Assembly (NCBI GenBank): GCA_003241785.1
Contig: QFPW01000004.1
Span: 162,121-226,120 of the forward strand
Reading direction: 5' to 3'
Length of the DNA stretch: 64,000 nt
Origin: Rhodovulum sulfidophilum
Lineage (GTDB): Bacteria; Pseudomonadota; Alphaproteobacteria; Rhodobacterales; Rhodobacteraceae
In this document: piece by piece, positions 57,494-64,000 of the stretch
Layout: each line of letters opens with the position of its first letter
Position numbering within the stretch: position 1 is the first letter of the stretch
Made by a program: the position numbers and the translations under genes
Notes under the pieces: generated by a model
Databases searched by the model: none
The model's input: only the letters and a program-made list of their open reading frames with translations
What the model was told of the DNA's origin: nothing

Positions 57494-58891
57494 ATGCCGA
57501 GCTACGCGCAGAGGGTCGCAGGCGAGAGCTACCGCTTCGGAACGCTCGCCGAGCTGATGGCGAAGGCGAGCCCGGAACGCTCCGGCGACCATCTCGCCGG
57601 GATCGCCGCCGGGGACGAGACCGAACGGGTCGCGGCGCAGATGGCGCTCGCGGACCTGCCCCTCGCGGTCTTCCTCGAGGATCTCGTCGTGCCCTACGAG
57701 ACCGACGAGGTGACGCGGCTCATCGTCGACACGCATGACGCGCGCGCCTTCGCGCCGGTCGCGCATCTCACCGTCGGCGGCTTTCGCGACTGGCTGCTGT
57801 CGGACGAGGCCGACGCGGCGCGCCTGGGCGCGCTCGCGCCCGGGCTGACGCCGGAAATGGTGGCGGCGGTCTCGAAGATCTGCCGCAACCAGGATCTGAT
57901 CCTGATCGCCGGCAAATGCGCGGTGACCACCGCCTTCCGCGGCACGATCGGCCTGCCCGGCCGGCTCTCCACCCGGCTGCAGCCGAACCACCCCACCGAC
58001 GATCCGGCCGGGATCGCCGCGAGCATCCTCGACGGGCTCATGTACGGCAACGGCGACGCGGTGATCGGCATCAACCCCGCGACCGACAGCCCGGCGGCGG
58101 TGGAGACGCTGGTCCGGATGCTCGACGAGGTGATCCGGAGCTATGCGATCCCGACCCAATCCTGCGTGCTGACCCATGTGACGACCTCGATCGAGCTCAT
58201 CGGGCGCGGCGTGCCGATCGACCTCGTCTTCCAGTCGATCGCCGGTACCGAGGCGGCGAACCGGAGCTTCGGCGTCGATCTCGCGCTGCTCGCCGAGGGC
58301 GAGGCGGCGGGGCTCAGCCTGGCGCGCGGCACGGTCGGCGACAACGTGATGTATTTCGAGACCGGCCAGGGCAGCGCGCTGTCCGCCAACGCGCATCACG
58401 GCGTCGACCAGCAGACGCTCGAGGCGCGCGCCTACGCGGTGGCGCGGCGGTTCCGGCCGCTGCTCGTCAACACGGTCGTGGGCTTCATCGGGCCGGAATA
58501 CCTCTATGACGGCAAGCAGATCATCCGCGCCGGGCTGGAGGACCATTTCTGCGGCAAGCTCCTCGGCCTGCCGATGGGCTGCGACATCTGCTACACCAAC
58601 CACGCCGAGGCCGACCAGAACGACATGGACACGCTCCTGACCCTGCTCGGGGTCGCGGGCATCACCTTCATCATGGGCATCCCCGGCTCGGACGACGTGA
58701 TGCTGAACTACCAGACCACGTCCTTCCACGACGCGCTCTACCTGCGGAAGGTGCTCGGCCGCCGCCCGGCCCCGGAATTCGAGCGCTGGCTCCGGGAGAC
58801 CGGCATCTTCGACCGCGACGAGACCCGGCTGCTCGGCGCGGCGCCGCCCGAGACCTTCGCCCGGGCGATCGCGCGCGGGGCGCGGGCGTGA
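57494..58891 (+). CDS. eutB: Ethanolamine ammonia-lyase, large subunit
   Basis: A 465-residue TIM-barrel catalytic subunit that uses adenosylcobalamin to turn ethanolamine into acetaldehyde and ammonia. Family segments are IAAGDETERVAAQMALADLPL, CRNQDLILIAGKC, GLPGRLSTRLQPNHPTDD and GIPGSDDVMLNYQTTSFHD. Substrate-binding glutamate and aspartate fit ETGQGSALS and GDAVIGINPATD. The length is close to the E. coli enzyme. GGAGAGGA precedes the ATG. It overlaps eutC by GTGA. No eutA reactivase, transporter or microcompartment gene is adjacent. Confidence 0.97.
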   Translation: MPSYAQRVAGESYRFGTLAELMAKASPERSGDHLAGIAAGDETERVAAQMALADLPLAVFLEDLVVPYETDEVTRLIVDTHDARAFAPVAHLTVGGFRDWLLSDEADAARLGALAPGLTPEMVAAVSKICRNQDLILIAGKCAVTTAFRGTIGLPGRLSTRLQPNHPTDDPAGIAASILDGLMYGNGDAVIGINPATDSPAAVETLVRMLDEVIRSYAIPTQSCVLTHVTTSIELIGRGVPIDLVFQSIAGTEAANRSFGVDLALLAEGEAAGLSLARGTVGDNVMYFETGQGSALSANAHHGVDQQTLEARAYAVARRFRPLLVNTVVGFIGPEYLYDGKQIIRAGLEDHFCGKLLGLPMGCDICYTNHAEADQNDMDTLLTLLGVAGITFIMGIPGSDDVMLNYQTTSFHDALYLRKVLGRRPAPEFERWLRETGIFDRDETRLLGAAPPETFARAIARGARA

Positions 58892-59709
58892 GCCGCGCGC
58901 CGGGCCCCGCCGATCCCTCGGCCGATTCCCGGGCCGATCCCTGGAGCGGGCTCCGCGCGCTGACGCCGGCGCGGATCGCGCTCGGCCGCGCGGGCACCAG
59001 CCTGCCGACCGGGCCGCATCTCGCCTTCCAGCTCGCCCATGCGCGGGCGCGCACGGCGGTCCACGCGGCGCTCGACCTGCCCGCCCTCCTCGACCGGCTC
59101 GCGCCGCTCGGGCTCGAGACCCTCGCGCTCGCGAGCGCCGCCGAAAGCCGGGCCGAGTATCTCCAGCGCCCGGACAAGGGCCGCCGGCTCGACGCCGCCT
59201 CCCGCGCGCTTCTCGCCGGCCGCGCGGCGCCGGCGGAGCCCCCCGACGTCGTCCTCGTGATCGGCGACGGGCTGTCGGCGCGCGCGATCGAGGCGAACGC
59301 CGTCCCGTTCCTCGAGGCCCTCGTCCCGGCGCTCGCCGACGCCGGCTGGCGGATCGGCCCGCTCGCCGCCGTGACCGGGGCGCGGGTCGCGGTCGGCGAC
59401 GAGATCGCCGCGGCGCTGGGCGCGCCGATGGTGCTGGTGCTGATCGGGGAACGCCCGGGGCTGAGCGCGCCCGACAGCCTCGGCCTCTACCTGACCGCGC
59501 ATCCCCGCCCCGGGCTGACCGACGAGGCGCGCAACTGCGTCTCCAACGTCCGCGCCGAAGGGCTGAGCCACCGCGCCGCCGCGCACAAGATCCTGTTCCT
59601 GATGACCGAGGCCCGCCGCCGCGGCCTCTCGGGCGTGGCACTCAAGGACGAGGCGGAGGCGCTGGGCGAGACCGCGTCGGGGGGAAATTTCCTGATCGGC
59701 GACGGCTGA
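58888..59709 (+). CDS. eutC: Ethanolamine ammonia-lyase, small subunit
   Basis: A 273-residue subunit that binds the cobalamin cofactor at the interface with EutB. Family segments are ARIALGRAGTSLPTGPHLAFQLAHARARTAVH near the N-terminus and VVLVIGDGLSARAIEANAVPFL, then LIGERPGLSAPDSLGLYLT and EARNCVSNVRAEGL. The start is a GTG at 58888 overlapping the eutB stop, so translation is coupled. The ethanolamine-derived acetaldehyde would need an aldehyde dehydrogenase; one lies 120 bp downstream on the opposite strand. Confidence 0.96.
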   Translation: MSRAPGPADPSADSRADPWSGLRALTPARIALGRAGTSLPTGPHLAFQLAHARARTAVHAALDLPALLDRLAPLGLETLALASAAESRAEYLQRPDKGRRLDAASRALLAGRAAPAEPPDVVLVIGDGLSARAIEANAVPFLEALVPALADAGWRIGPLAAVTGARVAVGDEIAAALGAPMVLVLIGERPGLSAPDSLGLYLTAHPRPGLTDEARNCVSNVRAEGLSHRAAAHKILFLMTEARRRGLSGVALKDEAEALGETASGGNFLIGDG

Positions 59710-59832
59710 GCCCGCCCGCGAAGGCCGGAGGGGCGTTCACGGGCGGGCTCGTCTCGCCTTCGACGGGCGTTCGTTTCGGTTTGCCGGCGAGGGTGTCCGC
59801 CGGACTGGCGGGCACCCCACGCAAGACCGCGC

Positions 59833-61224
59833 TCAGAAATGCGCGTCGATGTCGACGACGCCGATGAGCTTGTGGTTCACGAACTCCTTGAGGCCGAGCC
59901 CGATCAGCTCACGGCCATAGCCCGAGCGCCGGACGCCGCCGAACGGCAGGTCGGCCTCGACCTTGGTCGGGTGATTGACGAAGACCATGCCGGTCGAGAT
60001 GCGCTTCGCCACCTCCGCGCCATGGGCCGGGTCGGAGGTGAAGACCGAACCGCCGAGACCGAACGGGGAATCGTTGGCGATGCGCACGGCGTCGTCCTCG
60101 TCCTTCGCCCGGAACAGCATCGACACCGGGCCGAAGAATTCCCAGTAGCGCGCCGGGTTGTCCTCGCCGACATCCGTGAGCAGCGTCGGCTGCACGAAGG
60201 CGCCCTGGTTCGGGACCGGAGGCCCGACTTCCTCGGCCTTGGCGCCGAACTTGACCGCTTCGCGGATCTTGTCCTTGACCTCGTCGGCGGCGCCCTTCGA
60301 GGAGAGCGGCGCGAGCGTCGTCTTCGGATCGAAGGGGTCGCCCGTGACGAGGCCGGCCACCCCCTTTCGGTAGCGGCTGAGGAAGTCGTCGTAGACGGGA
60401 TCGACGACGATCATCCGCTTGGACGAGACGCAGACCTGCCCGCCGTTCCAGTGACGGCCGAACACCGCCCAGTTGGTGGTCTTGTCGAGATCGGCGTCGG
60501 CGAGCACGACGAAGGCGTCGGCGCCGCCGAGCTCGAGGGTCGATTTCTTGAGCGCCTTGCCCGCCTGCGAGGCCACCACGGCGCCCGCCCCTTCCGAGCC
60601 GGTGAGCGCCACGCCATGCACCCGGTCGTCATTGATGATCAGCTCGATCTGCGAGCGCGTGGCGTAGAGGTTCCGGAACGCGCCGGCCGGAAGCCCGGCC
60701 TCGGCCATCAGCTTCTCGAAGGCGGCCGCCGATTGCGGCACGTTGGACGCGTGCTTGAGCAGCAGCGTGTTGCCGGCCGACAGCTGCGGGGCGAGGATGC
60801 GGGCGATCTGATAGTAGGGGAAGTTCCACGGCTCGATGGCCAGCAGCACGCCGAGCGGCTCGTGGACGACAATGTTCTCGCCCTCCGCCGGGTCGAGCAC
60901 GGGAAGCTTCTCGGGCTTGAGCAGCGCCTCGGCGTTGCGCACGTAGTATTCGAAGATCTTGGCCGAAAGCTCGACCTCGGCTTTCGCCTCGGCGGTGAGC
61001 TTGCCCATTTCCAGCGTCAGAAGCCGGGCATAGGCGTCGCTGTCGCGGCGCAGCAGATCGGCGGCCTTCTGCAGCACGCGGCCGCGTTCGGCGAAGGAGG
61101 TGTTCCGCCAGCCGAGGAAGGCCTCGTGCGCGCCGCCGATCGCGGCGCGCACCTCCTCGTCGGTGGCGTCGTCGAAGGTGGCGAGCGTTTCACCCGTGTA
61201 GGGATTGATGGTGGCGTAGGCCAT
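59833..61224 (-). CDS. NAD(P)-dependent aldehyde dehydrogenase, succinate-semialdehyde type
   Basis: A 463-residue ALDH-superfamily enzyme. The catalytic cysteine is C265 in GGQVCVSSKR, the general base E231 in LELGGADAF and the oxyanion asparagine N134 in PWNFP. The N-terminus (YATINPYTGETLATF) and FHYYVRNAEALLKPEKLPV-like region (FEYYVRNAEALLKPEKLP) fit the YneI/Sad group of succinate-semialdehyde dehydrogenases. It has AGGAGA before its ATG. It lies 101 bp after the QorB-like gene on the same strand and may be transcribed with it. Confidence 0.9.
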   Translation of the reverse strand: MAYATINPYTGETLATFDDATDEEVRAAIGGAHEAFLGWRNTSFAERGRVLQKAADLLRRDSDAYARLLTLEMGKLTAEAKAEVELSAKIFEYYVRNAEALLKPEKLPVLDPAEGENIVVHEPLGVLLAIEPWNFPYYQIARILAPQLSAGNTLLLKHASNVPQSAAAFEKLMAEAGLPAGAFRNLYATRSQIELIINDDRVHGVALTGSEGAGAVVASQAGKALKKSTLELGGADAFVVLADADLDKTTNWAVFGRHWNGGQVCVSSKRMIVVDPVYDDFLSRYRKGVAGLVTGDPFDPKTTLAPLSSKGAADEVKDKIREAVKFGAKAEEVGPPVPNQGAFVQPTLLTDVGEDNPARYWEFFGPVSMLFRAKDEDDAVRIANDSPFGLGGSVFTSDPAHGAEVAKRISTGMVFVNHPTKVEADLPFGGVRRSGYGRELIGLGLKEFVNHKLIGVVDIDAHF

Positions 61225-61325
61225 GAGGAAAAGTCTCCTGCGATCTTGTCCCAGCCTGACAGAGGACTGGGTGTCTTGATATGATCCGGGTCAACCGCGG
61301 GTCCATCGGATGGGCCCCGCGCGCC

Positions 61326-62180
61326 TTACGCCAGAGCCTTGAGAGCCTCGGCGACGGTGACCGACAGCGGGGTGGTCGCGCGGCCGATCAGCTTGGAAAG
61401 CTGCTTGCCGTCGTCGAAAAGCGCGCCCTGGGAGGCGCCGACGTCCCAGCCGGCGATCGCCGCCGCCAGCGCCGGCGGCAGGCCGAAGCCCGTGAGCACG
61501 CCGGCATATTCGGCCTCGGGCAGGTTCTTGTAGGGAATGTCCTTGCCGGTCTGCTTCGAGATTTCGGCCGCGAGATCGGCGAGCGTCCAGGCGGTGTCGC
61601 CCGCCAGCTCGTAGGTCTTGCCCTCGTGCCCCTCGCCGGTCAGGACCGCGACGGCGGCTTCGGCGTAATCGAGACGCGGCGCGGAGGAGATCCTGCCGTC
61701 GCCCGCGCTGCCGACGAAGGCGCCTCCCGCCAGCGCGCCGCCGATCGACCCGGCGTAGTTCTCCGAGTACCAGCCGTTGCGCAGGATCGTATAGGCGACG
61801 CCGGACGCCTTCAGCGCCGCTTCCGTCTGCCGGTGCTCCTCGGCGAGGCTGAGCACGGATGTGTCGGCGTGCAGAAGGCTCGTATAGACGATCCGCGTGA
61901 CCCCGGCCGCCTTGGCCGCCTCGATCACGTTGGCGTGCTGCGTCGCGCGCTGGCCGACTTCGCTGGAGGAGATGAGCAGCAGCGTATCGACCCCGGCGAG
62001 CGCCTTTTCCAGCGTTTCCGGCTTGGCGTAATCGGCGGCGCGCGCCGCGACACCGAGATCGGCCGCCTTGTCGGGGGAGCGGACCAGCGCGACGATATCG
62101 GCCGCCGGGACCTTCGCTTTCAGCTTGTCGATCACGATGCGGCCGAGATGGCCGGTTGCTCCGGTTACGGCGATGGTCAT
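61326..62180 (-). CDS. NmrA-like NAD(P)H:quinone reductase (QorB-like)
   Basis: A 284-residue atypical short-chain dehydrogenase. The Rossmann motif VTGATGHLGR is at residues 5-14, followed by VALVRSPDKAADLG and GVDTLLLISSSEVGQRATQH, then TRIVYTSLLHADTS and ILRNGWYSENY. This pattern is that of QorB/YtfG, a quinone reductase. The ATG at 62180 has AAGGAG upstream; the open frame continues 12 codons further without such a site. It diverges from an HxlR regulator exactly as ytfG does from ytfH in E. coli. Confidence 0.9.
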   Translation of the reverse strand: MTIAVTGATGHLGRIVIDKLKAKVPAADIVALVRSPDKAADLGVAARAADYAKPETLEKALAGVDTLLLISSSEVGQRATQHANVIEAAKAAGVTRIVYTSLLHADTSVLSLAEEHRQTEAALKASGVAYTILRNGWYSENYAGSIGGALAGGAFVGSAGDGRISSAPRLDYAEAAVAVLTGEGHEGKTYELAGDTAWTLADLAAEISKQTGKDIPYKNLPEAEYAGVLTGFGLPPALAAAIAGWDVGASQGALFDDGKQLSKLIGRATTPLSVTVAEALKALA

Positions 62181-62267
62181 TTGGACAACTCCTTGTCGTG
62201 CATCGTTGTCCACCACATGTATGGGCTATGCTGACGATTAATAAGTACGCACAGGAAGGTAAGTTTG

Positions 62268-62690
62268 ATGAAAGCGAACACGCTTCCGCGAAATGTCGGG
62301 GACGTCGCGGTTGAGAGCCTCTCGGAGAAGATCGAGCGCGGCAACCTGATGGCGGATGGCTGTCCTTCGCGCGAGGTGCTCAAGCACGTGACGAGCCGAT
62401 GGGGCGTTCTGGTGCTGATCGCGCTGATGTCGGGCACGCAGCGCTTCAGCGATCTGCGCCGCAAGGTGACCGGCGTCAGCGAACGGATGCTGGCGCAGAC
62501 GCTGCAATGGCTGGAGAAGGACGGGCTGGTGGACCGCAAGGCCTACAAGGTCGTGCCGCCGCACGTCGAATATACGCTCACTCCGCTGGGGCTGGAAGCC
62601 GCCGGCAAGGTTCGCGATCTGGCGGACTGGGTCGAACTCGCCTTCCCGCGGATCTCGCGGCGCTGGAGCGAGACGCGGCGAGAGGATTGA
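62268..62690 (+). CDS. HxlR family transcriptional regulator (YtfH/QorR-like)
   Basis: A 140-residue winged-helix regulator. CPSREVLKHVTSRWGVLVLIALMSGTQRFSDLRRKVTGVSERML is the full HxlR core, with the conserved N-terminal cysteine of CPSR that in related proteins senses quinones or electrophiles. VEYTLTPLGLEAAGKV forms the wing. The ATG at 62268 follows AGGAAGG. It diverges from the QorB-like gene across 87 bp, so it probably represses that gene until a quinone or aldehyde modifies its cysteine. Confidence 0.93.
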   Translation: MKANTLPRNVGDVAVESLSEKIERGNLMADGCPSREVLKHVTSRWGVLVLIALMSGTQRFSDLRRKVTGVSERMLAQTLQWLEKDGLVDRKAYKVVPPHVEYTLTPLGLEAAGKVRDLADWVELAFPRISRRWSETRRED

Positions 62691-62711
62691 CGCGACCGGG
62701 GGAGGCGACGC

Positions 62712-62806
62712 TCAGGCGCGGGGCAACACGCCCAGCAGCGTCGCGGTGAAGGACATCCGCGGCGCGTCGCGCAGGTCCATCCGCAGCGCGCCGAGGGCGG
62801 AGGGGC
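62712..62806 (-). pseudogene. C-terminal fragment of an unidentified gene
   Basis: About 30 codons on the minus strand have the codon bias of the chromosome and end in a stop at 62712 (ALGALRMDLRDAPRMSFTAT, then LLGVLPRA). The frame is cut where the IS66 remnant begins. The parent protein is not recognised. The assignment as a gene fragment rests only on composition and context. Confidence 0.35.
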
Positions 62807-62814
62807 CTGTCCAA

Positions 62815-62946
62815 GTGATCCCGGTCCTGGCCACCACGCGGGTCTGGCTCGCGGCAGGGATCACGGACATGCGTCGCGGCTTCACCGCGCTCGCGGCCCA
62901 GGCCGAGGCGACGCTCCAGCAGGATCCCTTCGCGGGAAATCTCTTC
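62815..62946 (+). mobile_element. Remnant of an IS66-family TnpB (Orf2) gene
   Basis: From a GTG at 62815 the frame reads VIPVLATTRVWLAAGITDMRR, then GFTALAAQAEATLQQDPFAGNLF. That is the start of the IS66 accessory protein TnpB, whose family sequence continues with VFRGRRGD. Here it breaks off after NLF at about 62946, where a different insertion sequence begins. Only 44 of about 115 residues remain, so it is not functional. Confidence 0.8.
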
Positions 62947-64000
62947 GGTAGCGTCCAGGTTCTTTCGCACTTTCGCTCATGCGATGGCGGCTCCGAAGGC
63001 TGCGTTTTGCGGCGCGCGGAGCGGCGCCATGTTCACGTACTTGCGGGTCGACCATTGGGTGCCAGCGATGTGCCTGAGCCGGGCCGCAGCAAGGTTAAGG
63101 CAGGACTGACCGTCGGGGAACGCTCCAACGACGCGGGTTCGTCGCCGGATCTCGCGCATGATGCGCTCGAGCGGGTTGTTGGTGCGGATCTTGATCCAGT
63201 GGCAGTCCGGGAGGGCGTAGTAGGTCAGGGTCTCCCCGACGTGCGCCTCGATGAGCTCGGCCGCGCGTCCCATCCGCTGGCGGCGGAGCTCGCCGACGAC
63301 CGCCGCCGCCTTTTCCTCGGCAGTCGCCCTGGTCTCCTGGGCGTGGATCGCCTTGAGCATGTGGCTGACTTCCCGAAGCTTGGTCGCCGGCACATGGCTG
63401 AAGACGTTGCGGTAGAAATGCACGACGCAGCGCTGCCACCGGGCGTCCGGCAGATACTCCGCGATGCTCTCGACGAGACCGCGACAGGCGTCGGAGGTGA
63501 TCAGCTCCACGCCCCGAAGGCCGCGGTCCACCAAGTGGCGCAGGAACGCCGACCAGCCGGACTTGTCCTCCTTGGCGCCCTCGCAGATGCCGAGGATCTC
63601 CCGGTATCCATCGGCGTTCACGCCGATCGCCACGAGCAACGAGACGTTGCGCACCTCCCCGGCCCAGGTCCGCTTCAGGACGATGCCATCGAGGAAGACG
63701 TACGGATGCTCGCCCTCGATCGACCGGTTCCGCCAGGCCTCGATCTTGGCGTAGATCTTCTTGTTGAGGTTCGACACCGTGCTCGGGCTGACCCGCGTGC
63801 CCAGAGCGCCTCGGTGATGTCCTCGACCCGCCGCACCGAGACGCCCGCGAGGTACATCTCGATCAGCGCCTCCTCGACCGAGCTCTCGCCGCGCTGGTAG
63901 CGAGAGGTGGCTCGAGAAATCTGAACGGGAGCAATGAGTGGATTGTCCGCGCGACACCGGCATGATGCCGAGAGCGAGGAGAGACCATGACGAGACGACC
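62947..64000 (-). mobile_element. IS256-family insertion sequence, right end outside the window or disrupted
   Basis: The element seems to start at about 62947, at the break in the IS66 remnant, and contains the transposase read leftwards. The usual IS256 N-terminal part is not recognisable beyond about 63910. Either a further element begins there or the sequence has diverged: a purine-rich site and ATG at 63987 open a frame beginning MTRR on the plus strand, as in some IS3-type OrfA genes, but only four codons are visible. Terminal inverted repeats cannot be confirmed. Confidence 0.6.
62977..63912 (-). pseudogene. IS256-family transposase, frameshifted
   Basis: The catalytic part reads TRVSPSTVSNLNKKIYAKIE, then EGEHPYVFLDGIVLKRTWAGEV, SDACRGLVESIAEYLPDARWQRCVVHFYRNVFS and NPLERIMREIRRRTRVVGAFPDG, all typical of IS256 DDE transposases (D in FLDGI and SDAC, E in NPLERIMREI). 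Upstream, RGESSVEEALIEMYLAGVSVRRVEDITEALW is in another frame; the two join at about 63805 by loss of one base. The first hundred residues of a normal transposase are missing or beyond the edge, so it is probably inactive. Confidence 0.85.

Overview
The window is high-GC DNA (mostly above 70% GC, with long open antisense shadows) from an alphaproteobacterium, most likely a member of the Rhodobacterales. The family-level match of most proteins, a fructose-type ABC operon with a ROK regulator, the split his operon, carA and carB kept apart, C-terminal RTX proteins and an NDUFAF6-like squalene-synthase homologue all fit. I cannot name the genus from sequence alone. Most of the window is ordinary chromosomal core with tight operons (many ATGA/GTGA overlaps); the accessory signal sits in intergenic repeats, one decayed protease gene and an insertion-sequence mosaic at the right edge.

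Layout. 1-663: truncated TauE/SafE exporter, then about 1 kb without a gene but with a chain of hairpins. 1719-6098: fructose-type ABC transporter (frcACB) with a divergent ROK regulator and an AT-rich palindrome between them. 6106-8120: radC and an RTX protein. 8172-12828: nucleoside-type BMP/ABC importer (binding protein, two permeases, double ATPase). 13054-17186: dnaE and a GAP-family membrane protein. 17257-20532: small genes (YjhX, two small conserved proteins, VOC, YeaQ, rhomboid). 20694-24791: AttEFGH/LolD-FtsX-like ABC system with a lipocalin/CrtC-like protein. 25126-31144: histidine genes hisB-hisH ... hisA-LysE-hisF-hisE, interrupted by a DUF2147 gene and a second RTX gene. 31205-37540: thioesterase, membrane-anchored wHTH/TPR protein, outer-membrane protein, mutarotase plus Ldh-type dehydrogenase, YqeY. 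37741-49601: carA and carB, separated by an MFS gene and the overlapping cysS-cimA-squalene-synthase-like operon. 49635-52817: BrnA-like antitoxin, cell-wall hydrolase, Hsp20 and a trypsin-like protease. 52814-56683: glycolate oxidase glcDEF. 57494-59709: ethanolamine ammonia-lyase eutBC. 59833-62690: semialdehyde dehydrogenase, QorB-like reductase and its divergent HxlR regulator. 62712-64000: nested IS66/IS256 remnants.

The most interesting material is non-coding. Two copies of a roughly 385-400 bp intergenic element (38992-39376 and 44862-45262) share long conserved blocks but carry two hairpins whose stem sequences differ completely between copies while remaining perfectly paired. The copies are direct repeats flanking the 5.9-kb MFS/cimA/cysS block. 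A smaller palindromic module inside them also occurs twice in tandem at 24830-25036. A related large inverted repeat lies in frame inside the 5' coding region of the serine protease (52701-52793). The Hsp20 leader combines a heat-shock-type promoter with a small hairpin that covers its ribosome-binding site.

The genes work mainly in carbon and nitrogen scavenging (fructose-type sugar, nucleosides, glycolate, ethanolamine, semialdehydes), amino-acid and pyrimidine synthesis (His, Ile via citramalate, carbamoyl phosphate), DNA replication and repair, and envelope functions. All calls rest on reading the sequence and on remembered family features; no database search was run.
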